From positions 3,658,001 through 3,722,000 of the forward strand of contig JAVFKD010000002.1 of assembly GCA_036429605.1 (NCBI GenBank): a stretch of DNA of 64,000 nt. The letters run 5' to 3'. The notes under the pieces are model-generated. The model was not told where the DNA came from, did not search any database, and worked only from the letters and a program-made list of their open reading frames with translations. Source of the stretch: Cladobotryum mycophilum. Its lineage: Eukaryota; Ascomycota; Sordariomycetes; Hypocreales; Hypocreaceae. The position numbers were made by a program, and so were the translations under genes. Shown in pieces: positions 24,120 through 34,765 of the stretch. Position 1 is the stretch's first letter. The number at the start of each line of letters is the position of its first letter.

Positions 24120-24720
24120 AAGGCAAGGGACAGTATACCAGTACCTTTGCACCTTTTTTTGTATGGACTACAGCTTGATTTAATAGTAATCTTTTATGGG
24201 CTTTAAACGCATGGCTGGGTAGGGTTACCAGTATAGAAAGATGGATGCACATCAATGCTGGTAACTAGGCATTCTTGCACATTAGTACTAGTAATCGCAG
24301 ACTGTTGTCCAGTAGTACTGGTAATTGGGGTGTGGGAGTACTGGTAATCGCTAATGGGCAGGACTTTCTTACCAGTAAAGGCGCTGTGTAAGGTAGCAGT
24401 GCCTGTGAGATACCAGTATCCGTCTCTTGGCGGTTACCAGCATCCAACAGCAACCAGTAAGTGGGCTAAAGAAAGTACCAGTAAATTCGGCACCATACCG
24501 TTTAATAACTGGTAACTCATGCACTCTGTTACTAGTAGAATCTGGACGCCTATGATCAGTACCAGTGGATTACGCAAGCGTAAAAGAGATGGCTGGTAAC
24601 TTTGATGTAGAATTCCTGGTAAAATTTACACAGGTACCTGGGCTTAATCCTGTTGCTAGTAACTTCTCGCTGTCTCCGGTAGCTACTGGTAGGCTTTGCA
24701 GTTATATTGTATTAAATGAT
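24120..24720. repeat. array of degenerate TACYRGTA palindromes (array 1)
   Basis: About 19 copies of TACCAGTA, TACTGGTA, TACTAGTA and one-base variants occur in 600 bp, roughly one per 30 bp, within otherwise unrelated sequence. A homologous array lies at about 51465-54090; the segment 24316-24382 aligns directly with 51706-51776 in the same orientation. No coding sequence is present. The following 24721-25080 is A/T-rich and shows no gene. Confidence 0.8.
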
Positions 24721-25080
24721 TAGTTAATTATACCAATAAACATGGTTAGAATGTACCTTGACAATAATCTTAACATGTATTATTACTAGTAGTTTATGTA
24801 GTAGGCTTTAAAATTTATAATCTATAGCTGCTACGAATGACTTTATAATTATAAATGGTATAGGCGATGAGGTCTTTATTCCTATGGTAATGACAAAAGC
24901 AGATTTATTTGACGAAGAACAAGCGCCGTCCTAAGCTCGCTCGCTCGAGAGCCCTAAGCTACCTTCTTCTCCCAGGCCCGATGTCAAGTGGTTGTATCAA
25001 TATGTTGATATGGGATACTGGCTCATCCAGACGTCGAGAACGGGCGGGTTGAATCATACTGTAACGGCGTTTGGGAAGGC

Positions 25081-26985
25081 TTAACGAAGCTGACTCGGCC
25101 ATAATGTAATTGGGCGTTTGCCCCATTCGGAAGCGCACTTCCTAGGAAGTCCGCTCGCCAAGTTCATCGGATCGTTCCGAGTGCATGATTGCCCCAACCG
25201 CTGTTTCTGCCGATGCGATGCCACTTCCAGGCAGTTGTAGTCCAAGAAACGGCCTGCTTGTTTCTTCTGTGCGACATTGCATGGTCTAGGAAGTCGACTT
25301 CTACGCACCGACGTCGGTGATGCTGTCCTTTCTACCCCAGCACGAATGGACCTTCTTGTCGGAGAAACCCGCTTCGGAGTGGATGAAAGCTTTGGTGACA
25401 CGGTAATGGATGATTCTCTGAATTCGCTGGGTAGGATTGCTGCGCCGGGGTTCAGAGCGACAACTGGGTCTTTGATTCTGAGGAATGCTTGACATTGCTC
25501 GTAACACTTCCTCGCTGTGATCCGCTGTTGAGGTTCGAGAACGAGCATCGCCCTGAGCAGTCGGTTCAATGCATTAGGTCGCTGTTTTGAAACCCGCGAA
25601 ATTCTGGCGAAAATTGCCAGGCACCAGCCCGGCCCTGGCGTCCAGTTGGTATTAGACTTGAGGCTCGCCGGGAGGCCGGTCGCAAATTGCAAGACAACGA
25701 CGCCCAGGGACCATATGTCGATGGCGGGTCCGTATCCTGGATGTCTCTCTTCCAACTTCGCGTTCGCCATCATGATCTCGGGTGCCAAGTACACCGGAGT
25801 TCCGCATAGGGTCCGCAGGGGTTGGCCAGACCACTGCTGTTTCGAGAGGCCGAAATCGCCAAGCTTGACGTGAATCCTGGAGGCGTCCCGGGAATACACC
25901 AAAATGTTTTCTGGTTTGACGTCTCTGTGGACGATGTTTTTGTCATGCAAATATGCCAGCGCCCCGGCACACTGATGGGTAATGTGAGCGCACTCTGTTT
26001 GCGTGATATGTCCCAGCGTATTGAGGGATCCGTACTCGGCGTACTCGAGCCATATCTGAGGGCATGGACTTGGGTCGAATCCGAAAATGCGTACGATATT
26101 ATCCTGCCAGCTGTTAGAAATGTCATTAACAGGAAGATGCCAGCATACATGCTTAAGCCCAGCTAGTATTTGAGCTTCGCTCCTCCAGACGTCAACGCCG
26201 AGCTCGTCAGCCTGTTGACAAGGTTTTTTAAGAGCGTACTGCTCTCCGGTGCTGGCATTCCAAACGTGAATGACCTCTCCGTATGTCCCTTCTCCAATCG
26301 GTCTGGTCAGGAGGACTTGCGCCGTTGAAAGCCGCGGCGTTGACGCATCATACTGGCGCAGCGCTGCAAAAGTCTGGGTACGGTTTTGGAGCCTGAGCGA
26401 CGCAAAGATATCGTGCGAATCAGAGGTGCGATGGCGAAACCAGTCGACCTGATCGATGTACGCCTGGGAGGCGATGTCTCGCCTTGGGACGGCTATCCTG
26501 AACTTGAGACTCTCGTTGAATTGCAAGACGACTGTTTTGCGGTGAGTGATCTCGTGTCCGCCGATGATCCATGTAAAATTCCGGCGCTGACCATGGTTTT
26601 CGCCATCGTACAAGACCGTCATGCCGTTCAGTGAGCCAAGATCCCTGACGACGAGGTAGTGGTTCTTATCAAAGGTGATGGCGCAGTGCTGCCGGCTGAT
26701 TCCAAAGAGGTCCGGGAGGATGAAGTCGCAATCTTCACCACATCCCATCACGAATCCACGGTGGTTACGCGGTCGTTGACCAAAGGAAAGCACCACGCTC
26801 GGCAGACGGTCGTCGGAGTCGACGCCGTCTTCTGCGAGCTCAGTGTGTTCACGCTCATGGCGGTCGCGATGGCTACCAGACCGACTGGATTGTTGCGCGG
26901 GTTGCCCTTTGTTATATTTGGTAACCGCACGTAGTGAATTGCCAAAGGCGTCGGCAGGATATAGACGGGCAATCTCATCAGTCAT
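25081..26985 (-). CDS. serine/threonine protein kinase with N-terminal FHA domain
   Basis: Start ATG at 26985; intron 26148-26104 (GTATGC donor, TCTAAC branch, CAG acceptor, 45 nt) removes 15 non-homologous residues so that GLKH joins DNIVRIFGF. Product about 619 residues. Residues about 60-165 form an FHA phosphothreonine-binding domain (GISRQHCAI, DLGSLNGM). The kinase follows: glycine loop IGEGTYGEV, VAIK-type lysine YALKK, catalytic HRDVKPENI, DFGLSK, activation end GTPVYLAPE, and DIWSLGVV. The tail is basic and Ser/Pro-rich. The order FHA then kinase resembles Rad53/Cds1 checkpoint kinases; a role in damage signalling is inference from architecture. All catalytic residues are present, so it should be active. 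Confidence 0.88.
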   Translation of the reverse strand: MTDEIARLYPADAFGNSLRAVTKYNKGQPAQQSSRSGSHRDRHEREHTELAEDGVDSDDRLPSVVLSFGQRPRNHRGFVMGCGEDCDFILPDLFGISRQHCAITFDKNHYLVVRDLGSLNGMTVLYDGENHGQRRNFTWIIGGHEITHRKTVVLQFNESLKFRIAVPRRDIASQAYIDQVDWFRHRTSDSHDIFASLRLQNRTQTFAALRQYDASTPRLSTAQVLLTRPIGEGTYGEVIHVWNASTGEQYALKKPCQQADELGVDVWRSEAQILAGLKHVCWHLPVNDISNSWQDNIVRIFGFDPSPCPQIWLEYAEYGSLNTLGHITQTECAHITHQCAGALAYLHDKNIVHRDVKPENILVYSRDASRIHVKLGDFGLSKQQWSGQPLRTLCGTPVYLAPEIMMANAKLEERHPGYGPAIDIWSLGVVVLQFATGLPASLKSNTNWTPGPGWCLAIFARISRVSKQRPNALNRLLRAMLVLEPQQRITARKCYEQCQAFLRIKDPVVALNPGAAILPSEFRESSITVSPKLSSTPKRVSPTRRSIRAGVERTASPTSVRRSRLPRPCNVAQKKQAGRFLDYNCLEVASHRQKQRLGQSCTRNDPMNLASGLPRKCASEWGKRPITLWPSQLR

Positions 26986-28535
26986 TGTTTCGGGTGAATG
27001 CTCCCTGGAGAAGAGGAGGAGGTGTATTGCGGTGGCTTAGAACAAAGCTTGAAGAACCTAGAAGGTAGGTCATATGCCGATATCTTGAGCTCAGGCCCGG
27101 CAAGGCGGGGTGTGCGATGCATCTTTATGGCATTCTGCGCACCACTTCCTGCAGTTGACGGAGTGCGCATTGGTTGTGTACGATCTGAGAATTGCGGATC
27201 CTTGATGTGGTGTTGCTTGGGCCCGGCGGCAGTGACTTCCCAGGCATGAGTGCCAGGTACTCTTTTTTTGGTACCCTCCACCGTGTTCGTTTTAACTCGG
27301 CGGTTAGCTCAGCCTCGCCCAATGGAGATTCGTGTGGTAGTAGATCAGCGGAGTCAACTGCGTTTTGGTCAGGTCACAACATTTTCTCCGTCAACGCAAC
27401 CAACACAGTTGCCTTGCGGGAAATTACCCTCACCATGGGCAAGTCTGATTTCTCCTAGCACGCACGTCGCTCAGCTACCAGGCAGGCAAGTTCTACCCCG
27501 ACGTGTTTTGTACTGATGGTTGGATAACGACGACCAGAAAGCCGCGATCGTACTCCAGAGGCCAAACCCATCTGCTCCTGATAAACGCGGGCAACGATCG
27601 CAATGCGTCTTCCCCAGCAAATATCGGCAGTCCTGCCTTACGTCTCTGTTCCCTGTCCAGAAACGGGAGCCGGTTCATGAACGCTATCTTGGAAAGGATG
27701 GTATACGCTGCAGGAACAGAGGGGACTGCCCAGAGGCGCTTTGAAGCTGGGCGTCTAAATCACGCAAAGAACGCTCCTGATGCTCCGATACCATTGATGT
27801 ACATGGCAATTTTCACGTCTTTTTCACGTCTTTTTCATGACAGGTTATGGGAAATGTGAAAAAAAACTAGATCGCAAGAGCTCGTGGCTGCCCCTCACAG
27901 GGAGATTGGCCTCTTGTCCACCGTGGACAAATGCCTTCCGTTACCAAAGTTGCCATCGAACACCCAGAGCAATGGATCTTTTCTCCTTCCTCCACTACAC
28001 TCCCGAGGAAATAGCTCAAGGAGACAAGGAGGACGTAACATGTGGGATAAGTCGGGGGAGTTCGTCAAGGCAGCTTCCACGCGGAATCTTGGTCGTAGAC
28101 CGAGCGGTGAGTCATGTTATGGTTGTTGGTTGTTCGTGTACTTGTTCGGCTTAGCTCATGTAATTTATCTCGTAGTCATTCCATGTAGGGACTGAAAGTT
28201 TACAATCGCGGCGCTATCGCCCTTGGTTGGCTGGCCTCCGGCTGAGCACCTCCACCTCCCGGACATCCGTTTCCCAACTCTTCGACCCACTTCTCGGTCC
28301 GATTTTCATTCAGAGCAATACCACTTCCTGGCCTGGTGCCTTTCGGTGGTGGCGAGCATGGCGGAGGGGGAGGATCGGGCTCATGGAACGAACGAGACGT
28401 CTAAATATGGGTTGTTACCCGCCCATAATTAGAGTCCTTGCCGCCAAAGCAACCACTCACCTCGGCGCAATAATCCGTCCACCTCTCGACGGCGCTTCCT
28501 GGTGCTTTTTTCTCGACACCATCTTCCGCGCTACC
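26986..28535. other. gene-poor GC-rich stretch without a supported gene
   Basis: Several short open frames on both strands overlap each other and none shows a domain, a consistent splice pattern or clear coding composition. It may hold decayed coding DNA. Nothing here could be assigned. Confidence 0.4.
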
Positions 28536-28817
28536 ATGTCTGCTCCCGCGGGTAGGGAGCGCTTTTACTTTGTCCCTCTGGAAGACACCACGATATCCAC
28601 GCTTGAAACCACCAAGCAGGAGCTTGAGCAATTCCAACAAATGTTCAAACTGATACTGGATGATCTCGTAGCGTTGTCCCACACATTGCCGGACATGCAA
28701 GGAAAGGTCTCACGCCTGATGATGTATAACATGAGGCTGATCAGGTCTCTAGAAACACAAGTATATTACATCCACAATCTAATTCTACATTCTAATTATA
28801 AATATACTGACTCTTGA
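28536..28817 (+). CDS. small coiled-coil protein, possible second exon
   Basis: ATG at 28536 (MSAPAGRERF...) starts a frame whose middle (TLETTKQELEQFQQMFKLILDDL) has heptad-like hydrophobic spacing, i.e. a coiled coil. The unspliced frame ends at 28817. Signals typical of an intron lie near its end (GTATAT at about 28763; TACTGAC and TAG at about 28806-28820), and the sequence after it reads openly to about 28950, but the phases of the two parts do not fit with the best donor. No family recognised. Confidence 0.45.
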   Translation: MSAPAGRERFYFVPLEDTTISTLETTKQELEQFQQMFKLILDDLVALSHTLPDMQGKVSRLMMYNMRLIRSLETQVYYIHNLILHSNYKYTDS

Positions 28818-28978
28818 TAGCTCTCTCACCACGCGCCGCCTCGAACCCCCACAACCGGAACAACACCTCGTGCCCCATGGCGCTCTGCCTTCCATCACGG
28901 CCAATAAAGACACTGCTGGTTTGCTGGACGTGAAGACAGGCTTTCGGTGAAAAGGAGCATGATATTGATTCTTGGCTA

Positions 28979-30610
28979 TTATTTCCCCGATGGGGTTGAG
29001 TTTCTGCTCTGACGAGCGTGTATCAGAGAAGGACTAGGGCCTCTTCCCTCCAGCTTTTTTGCCATCAGCCCCTTAGGGGGCAGACCACCACGGTGTTTAT
29101 TATATTTCCCCAGTTCGAGAAGCTCAAGTTGCAGTCGGATGTCATTGATTTCCCTATCAACACTCGCTCCCCATCTCTGTTTCAGTTCAGTGCGCGTGAA
29201 TGCAAATGGTCTCGGGTCATCTGGCAGGCTTGCAATGATGATGCAAACGCGTCCATCGTATCCTATTCCCCAGAAATTAAGGTCTAGTAACTCCGGAACG
29301 TTCTGAAGTGCATCTCCACCAAGTTTCGCAAACGGTTTGCCACCAGCTTGGAGAAATTCGCTTCGACTAAAAGCATTTTGGGAACCTGAGACCAAAAATA
29401 TATTTCGAAGTTGGGGAAAATCGGTAAAGCTTTCAGTGTCTGGGTCTGACACAATCAAATAACTTGAATACACCCCTTCTATTACTCCGTAAAACGGTTG
29501 CTTTCTCACTCGTTCATTTCTCAATTTGTCTTCCGGATGTATGGGAAGTAGAATCTCTCGATACTTTCCTGGAATACCAGCAAACCATTCTATCCGCATG
29601 GGATCGGTTTCCGTGTCTGCGATACCCAGTGATCCTCCCTCGGGCTCTGGTGTTAATGTGGATAACCGTGAATATGTGCTAGCAGCAATTGCCGGGTCAT
29701 CAACAGATCCAGTGCCTGAGCTGGAATCTGACCTAGAGATTGATTCAGAACCTGATCTAGGTTCCGAGCTAGATCTTGATCCTGGATCTGGGCTTGTTCC
29801 GGATCTTGAGCCTAACCCCAAAAACGACGCTAATCCAGATCTACCATTGTCTTCCTTGTCTGCAGGAGCCTTGTTTGTAGCCGCAGCAGTGTTATCTGCC
29901 CCGTTTGCAGTAGCGTTGTTTGCAATAGCATTGTCTGCGGCAGCGTTGTTTGCGGCAGTATTGCTTGCTGCAGTATTGCTTGCTGCAGCATTGCTTGCTG
30001 CAGCATTGTCTGCGGCAGCATTGTCTGCGGCAGCATTGTCTGCGGCAGCGTTGTTTGCGGCAGCGTTGTTTGTAACAGTATTGCTTGCTGCAGTATTGCT
30101 TGCTGCAGTATTGCTTGCTGCAGCATTGCTTGCTGCAGCATTGTCTGCGGCAGCATTGTCTGCGGCAGCATTGTCTGCGGCAGCGTTGTTTGCGGCAGCG
30201 TTGTTTGTAGCAGCCTTGTCTGCATCCTTGTCTGCATCCTTGTCTGCAGCCTCCTTCTCGGCGGTAGCCATATCTGCGCTTCCTTCACCCTCTTCTTCGG
30301 TGTACCTGTGCTTAGCGGTTGGAATCACCCACTTCTTGGTCTGATAAACCTCCTGAAGCCATTGCGCATTCAGAATAGGCACATTACGCTCTCTTGCCCT
30401 ATCGACAATTGCTCCAGCACCAGTGCCAACAGCCAAGATTGTGTAATGTTCTTTTTTCTTTCTATTAAATTCCGTGGGTGTATAAGCCTCGAATCTTTTC
30501 TCTTTAAAATATGAATTAAAGTCTGATTGGAGTTGAGATGCCTTTCTAAAGCCGGGTTGGCCGGCTATAATAAGGACATGTTTGTCAGGAGTTTGAAGGC
30601 TGGTTGCCAT
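28979..30610 (-). CDS. BRCT-domain protein with Ala/Asn repeat linker
   Basis: Single exon, ATG at 30610, 543 residues. Residues 1-100 resemble a BRCT domain: a start HVLIIAG, conserved YTILAVGTGAG, and the typical end VPILNAQWLQEVY. This fold binds phosphopeptides or DNA ends in repair and checkpoint proteins. Residues about 130-245 are tandem five-residue units close to NAAAD or NAAAS. A Ser-rich acidic linker follows, then a conserved-looking C-terminal domain (about 330-500) that I cannot name (WFAGIPGKYREI, FWGIGYDGRV). It lies 2 kb from the FHA kinase on the same strand; FHA and BRCT proteins often share phosphorylation pathways, which is suggestive only. Confidence 0.65.
   Translation of the reverse strand: MATSLQTPDKHVLIIAGQPGFRKASQLQSDFNSYFKEKRFEAYTPTEFNRKKKEHYTILAVGTGAGAIVDRARERNVPILNAQWLQEVYQTKKWVIPTAKHRYTEEEGEGSADMATAEKEAADKDADKDADKAATNNAAANNAAADNAAADNAAADNAAASNAAASNTAASNTAASNTVTNNAAANNAAADNAAADNAAADNAAASNAAASNTAASNTAANNAAADNAIANNATANGADNTAAATNKAPADKEDNGRSGLASFLGLGSRSGTSPDPGSRSSSEPRSGSESISRSDSSSGTGSVDDPAIAASTYSRLSTLTPEPEGGSLGIADTETDPMRIEWFAGIPGKYREILLPIHPEDKLRNERVRKQPFYGVIEGVYSSYLIVSDPDTESFTDFPQLRNIFLVSGSQNAFSRSEFLQAGGKPFAKLGGDALQNVPELLDLNFWGIGYDGRVCIIIASLPDDPRPFAFTRTELKQRWGASVDREINDIRLQLELLELGKYNKHRGGLPPKGLMAKKLEGRGPSPSLIHARQSRNSTPSGK
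29885..30215 (-). repeat. 15-bp coding microsatellite (Ala-rich pentapeptides)
   Basis: About twenty copies of a 15-bp unit close to GCAGCATTGTCTGCG (plus strand) encode NAAAD/S-type pentapeptides. Larger blocks of the array are themselves duplicated (about 29940-30060 and 30065-30190). Such arrays change length easily. Confidence 0.85.
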
Positions 30611-31056
30611 TTTAAGTAAATGAGAAGTAATATGTTGCCGGTGTGCTTGTGTAGCTGATGTGCTTGTGTTTCGGATGTGCTTGATGATGGGATGGATGAC
30701 TGAATATATACTTGAATTGATGTATGTGAAAGTTATTTTGGGATGCCTTCATACTGGCAGGCCGTTTTTTCATCCCATGTGTCTTCTCTTGTCGTGTAAG
30801 CGCTGGTCTTTTTCCATCCCAAGTATTTCTACGCCGGACAGAAAGCGCCTAAAGCTGACTAAATAACAACGCTGCGTTGCTCTACTTGGATAGCTAACTT
30901 AAAGTTCCTATGGCTTTCACTGCGTTGTCTACAAGGGCCATTTGTGTCAGAAAAATTATGATTACTTCACACTTAGGTCTCTTTTAAGGGATAATTTATT
31001 ATTTCTAAGTGGATGTACTCCATAGTTTATGGCCATTACTTTAATTACTAAGACAG

Positions 31057-32999
31057 CTACACGGCGACAGAGTGCAGAGTAACACCAGAGTATGAGCTTC
31101 CAGCCGACGCTCGAGCCAACTTGTTTTGCTCCGAGTTTGCAGCTCGTGCCTGCTGCAAAGTCTCGTCTTGCCAAACTGATTTTAATCCAATTCCTCGCGG
31201 CTGGAACTCAGTCTCAATGAAAGTAATATTCTTGCCATCTATACCTTTTACCACACCATTTCGTATCATAGCCATAAATGATTTATCCCCAGATGCTACC
31301 ATTTGTTAGCGGGATAACTTTCTTCGCTGTTGTACATACCTATGACTGCAAGGCTACCAGCCAGACGGCGCCGTTCTTCCTTAAGCTTAGAAACGATCAA
31401 ACCGTCAAAGCTCCGAGACGGAGTAGGGTTCATACACATCCAAAATGGTGATTCTTTAAACGGTGCGTGCCCTGTTCGAGGTTGTGGAAATCCACACCAA
31501 ACAACAAGTAATTTCTCCACGTTTGTTAGAAGAGTAGGTACGTACAGGTGGTGTTAGACTTACATTGTCAGGATCAAGCTTCTGCAATACCTTGAGCTGC
31601 TCTTGGGCCAAAACCATCTGTTCATTGCTCTCTAGGGACCAGAAAACCTCGACTTGATTTACCGCATCTCGGTATAGCTTTTTTTGCCAGCTTTATCCGC
31701 TCTTGCGCCAAATCACTCCTCTTCTGGGTTAAATCTTCATGCTCCTTGCCTGTTGCAGATGACTGACGTTTAGCAATCGCTTTCAGTTCTCTGTACAGCT
31801 CCTCTAATCTGGCATGTACATTGTCATCGTGATGCCGTCGCGCGGCCAGGTTTAGTGCCAGGGGAAGAGTGGCCGTTATCCCCATGCCCTTGGCGGCTAG
31901 AACTATGTTTTGGTATTTTTTCAGCTCGTACGCCATGCCATACGGCCCGTCAAGGAGAACTGATTGTCCGTCTGCAAGCCTCGAGATGGCATTTGCATGC
32001 CCCCCGGCGCGACAGCAGGAACGTCAGCTCCGTGACTGTTCCAGAAGAGCTCTCTGGGGGTGCCAGAAAACCATTGCGGTATAGCTTTGAAGAAAATTAT
32101 AGTTTAACCAGAACGCTGGGAAGAAGATGTAAAAATAGCAGCCGGGGTGCAATTTAATTGGGTGCGTAAGCTGAACCGTTATCTGGAGTGCATCTGCATC
32201 GCCAGTGCGCTGGATAATCTTGCCGGAGTGACCAAAGTAGAATATCCGTAGAATACGAAAGATTGTTGTAGAAAGCCAGAATCCACAGGATGATCCGACA
32301 AGAATTCTAGCGAGCGCTGATGGAGTCTGTAAAACATGCCAAAATGTAACTGCAACAGCTGCCATGGCAATAGTTCGATGCATCCAAAGAAACCATCGGC
32401 CAAGTAGTCTGCGGATCGGGAAGAGAGGCGTAAAAAAAGCACCCAGGAGAAGGCTGAAAGCCTGCATACGCATGGTTAGTCTAATTCGGTGATACTTAAA
32501 AAGGGTAGTTACCCACGGTTAATCCGGAAGTTCGGAGGAGGCTCTTATCTAAACTTTGATGTTGAGACAGCATAGCAGCAGAGTGAAAAACCGCCTCCAC
32601 TGTCGCAACCGTGCCAATCCATGAGTGAGCCATATGATATGACTGTCGAGAAATATTCAGTGCATCAACAATCGGAGCCCGTCCCCCCATACATAGGGGA
32701 GCGATGTTTACGATGCTGGCCAAAGCCATTCGTTTCTGCACGAGCATCCAACCCGGAAATGGTGATAAGGGTACAAGAATAAGTAGAATGTTTAAGGACA
32801 AAAAGAGGATTAAAGCCAAAGCCTGAAATCGGGTTATGGCAATTCCATATCCTCGGCGAAATAGGAAAGGATATAAAATATGCCTAGAGTAGAAAAGTCT
32901 TGGGTCAGGGACCAAGTTTCTGATGGCCCAAACAACAAGAGATAAGGAAATGAAGCCAAAGAATGCAATCAGATACCACAGATTTCCGTCGACCTCCAT
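31057..32999 (-). CDS. ferric-reductase-like transmembrane protein (Starship FRE type), with frame breaks
   Basis: FRE-type proteins are flavocytochrome ferric reductases with a haem-binding membrane domain and cytosolic FAD/NADPH domains. Exons: 32999-32517, 32461-31564, 31514-31340 and 31295-31057; introns of 55, 49 and 44 nt fit in phase. The N-terminal half has several hydrophobic spans with paired His (HMAHSWIG...FHSA, WMHRT...FWHVLQ). Then HPGCYFYIFFP, ILAAKGMGI-like VLAAKGMGI, LLVVWCGFP and the C-terminal ITFIETEFQPRG. Within exon 2 the frame moves at three homopolymers: G5 at 32056-32060, C6 at 32000-32005 and T7 at 31679-31685 (plus strand). All three can be cured by longer runs. Family membership is clear; the gene may be intact in the organism. 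Confidence 0.85.
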
Positions 33000-33128
33000 A
33001 TTTCAAATGTAGAAATATTGTACTAGACGACCGATTTTGTGCTCGACTTTCTTTAAGAAAAGAGAGGGGGGACACGGCTACTTTTAACTGAGTTCAGCGA
33101 ATGGTAGGTAGCTGCTGTAGTGGCACGT

Positions 33129-33368
33129 CTACCCCAGCATGAAGTTAGCACCAATGGCAGCGCTCACAAGGCCGCGCGTTTGCAGGTCAAATTCCTCCGC
33201 AGCGTTTAAGGTAGCCCTTGCGATAAACTTCCAGGGTCGAAAAAAGTCCTTGCAGCAAGCTACGGCAGCTACCTCATCTGTCATCGATGTTACGTGTGTA
33301 GGTGGGTTGTCGGCGGCTACAATGTGGATCACCATGTGGTTCAGCGTCTGCAATTCAATGTGTACCAT
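33129..33368 (-). CDS. possible 79-residue protein
   Basis: ATG at 33368 to TAG at 33129, with natural composition (DEVAAVACCKDFFRPW..., ending AAIGANFMLG). It could be a small gene or a leftover exon. A copy of the shared promoter motif lies inside it at about 33233-33250, which argues that this stretch is regulatory DNA between FRE and the MADS-like gene. No family recognised. Confidence 0.25.
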   Translation of the reverse strand: MVHIELQTLNHMVIHIVAADNPPTHVTSMTDEVAAVACCKDFFRPWKFIARATLNAAEEFDLQTRGLVSAAIGANFMLG

Positions 33369-33591
33369 TTTTATCAGCTTAAATATGGGGTTGCATCACC
33401 CAAAGCGTGGCTCTTTCTCAGCACAGAACTACTCTCTTCATTCTCTCTTACACACTTTTCTTTATTTTTTCTTAACGTCCTCTGTTTCAGTATCTGCTTC
33501 AATATTACTTGATTCCAAGATCCGTTCTTTTATTGTCTTATCACAACGTTATCCAATAGCCTTTCCTTCAAAAAGCTCTTATCTATCCACC

Positions 33592-34269
33592 ATGTCACCA
33601 CAACGTACACACATAAACACACGCATAAACAAAAATACTCTTAAGGGAATGAGAAATCGTCAGCGTGGTCTTATTAAGAAGGCACACATATTCCATCAAG
33701 CTTTCGATGCGGATGTTGTCATGGTTATTCTTCGACCTGATGGCTACTACACCGGCTACCAATCTAAGTCTGGTCTACTGCAAAAGTTCCAATCGGTCAA
33801 TGGGAATGCGTTATATGGTCCCTCGGATATTAGCCAGAGCGGCGAGCTAGATAGTGATGTTACCTCACTACCACGCTCAAGATCTCCCTCCGTTGCATCG
33901 ACCAATTCCGATTCAGTCTTCTCATCAACATCTGTCACCTCTACCAGCGACTTATCTTCACCTGGATCATCCTCACCAGTTGAGGTACCCCCACCAGTAC
34001 CTACGCCTCCACTTGTCGAGACACCCTCGTTGGTTGAGACACCCTCGCTGGTCGAGACGCCGGCACTGGCCGGGGCCTTTTCAAGCATTAGAGAATCGAT
34101 TGAATCACCATCCATGTTTCTGTCGGTAACCGATTTCACAGACCTTTTCTGGCCTGACGTCATTGAGTCTGAGCAATTAATCGACTCGATCGCCGAATCC
34201 TCTAATGAACCAGATTCCGCATCTGAGTACCAAAGAGAACTCATTCTTGCTCTTCTGACCAAAGATTAG
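33592..34269 (+). CDS. MADS-box-like protein, Ser/Pro-rich
   Basis: ATG at 33592 (MSPQRTHINTR...) in the context CACCATGTC, 225 residues, no intron. Residues about 15-60 resemble a divergent MADS (SRF-type) DNA-binding core: GMRNRQRGLIKKAHIFHQAF then DADVVMVILRPDGYYTGYQS, matching the basic helix followed by two beta strands. The rest is Ser/Thr/Pro-rich with three near-identical VETPSL repeats and an acidic end, like an activation region. A second gene of this kind lies at 42036-42587. Transcription regulation in the nucleus is inferred. Confidence 0.6.
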   Translation: MSPQRTHINTRINKNTLKGMRNRQRGLIKKAHIFHQAFDADVVMVILRPDGYYTGYQSKSGLLQKFQSVNGNALYGPSDISQSGELDSDVTSLPRSRSPSVASTNSDSVFSSTSVTSTSDLSSPGSSSPVEVPPPVPTPPLVETPSLVETPSLVETPALAGAFSSIRESIESPSMFLSVTDFTDLFWPDVIESEQLIDSIAESSNEPDSASEYQRELILALLTKD

Positions 34270-34765
34270 AGCCTTCTTCTTTTTTGTTAGAGAGGCCACC
34301 AAATTGGTCCAATCCCCTGAGCGGTCTTTTTCACCAAATGTTCTATTGTTTATTTAAGGGGAGGGGTTCCGGAGCATGGAGAGTAATACTTGTAAATTAG
34401 TAAATTAATAGCTACAAGTAATTAGTTATAGATAATATCTGGAAGACCACCTATTGAATCAACCCTCTGGCTTAAATCGATAGTTACTAATTCTAATGTT
34501 ATTCATTGTGTGGCTATCCCACCATGCAAGGCTAAACCTGGCGTTGAGCAAGGCTTAGGGATTTGGCCCTTAATCATCTACAAATGATCTCCTACGTCAC
34601 GGATAAAATTTTTCTTATTATTTCTTCTCTTATTATCTTTTCTTCCTCCCTCTGTCTGCTTTTAAAAATCCATATTATCATAACAAACCTCATTAAAGAC
34701 TCTTTGTAGCTCTGTAAAATGGTTGACTATCTAGGGTATGTCTTATGACCACAAGGATCTCAATG

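Noticed and set aside
27322..27516. 64-codon frame MEIRVVVDQRSQ...
   Set aside because: No splice partner or domain; other frames in the same stretch are equally open.
29526..30344. Ala/Leu-rich frame opposite the BRCT gene
   Set aside because: It is the complement of the 15-bp coding repeat and has no independent support.
34320..34340. CGGTCTTTTTCACCAAA resembling the shared promoter element
   Set aside because: It lacks the CGA part and lies downstream of two genes, not in a promoter.
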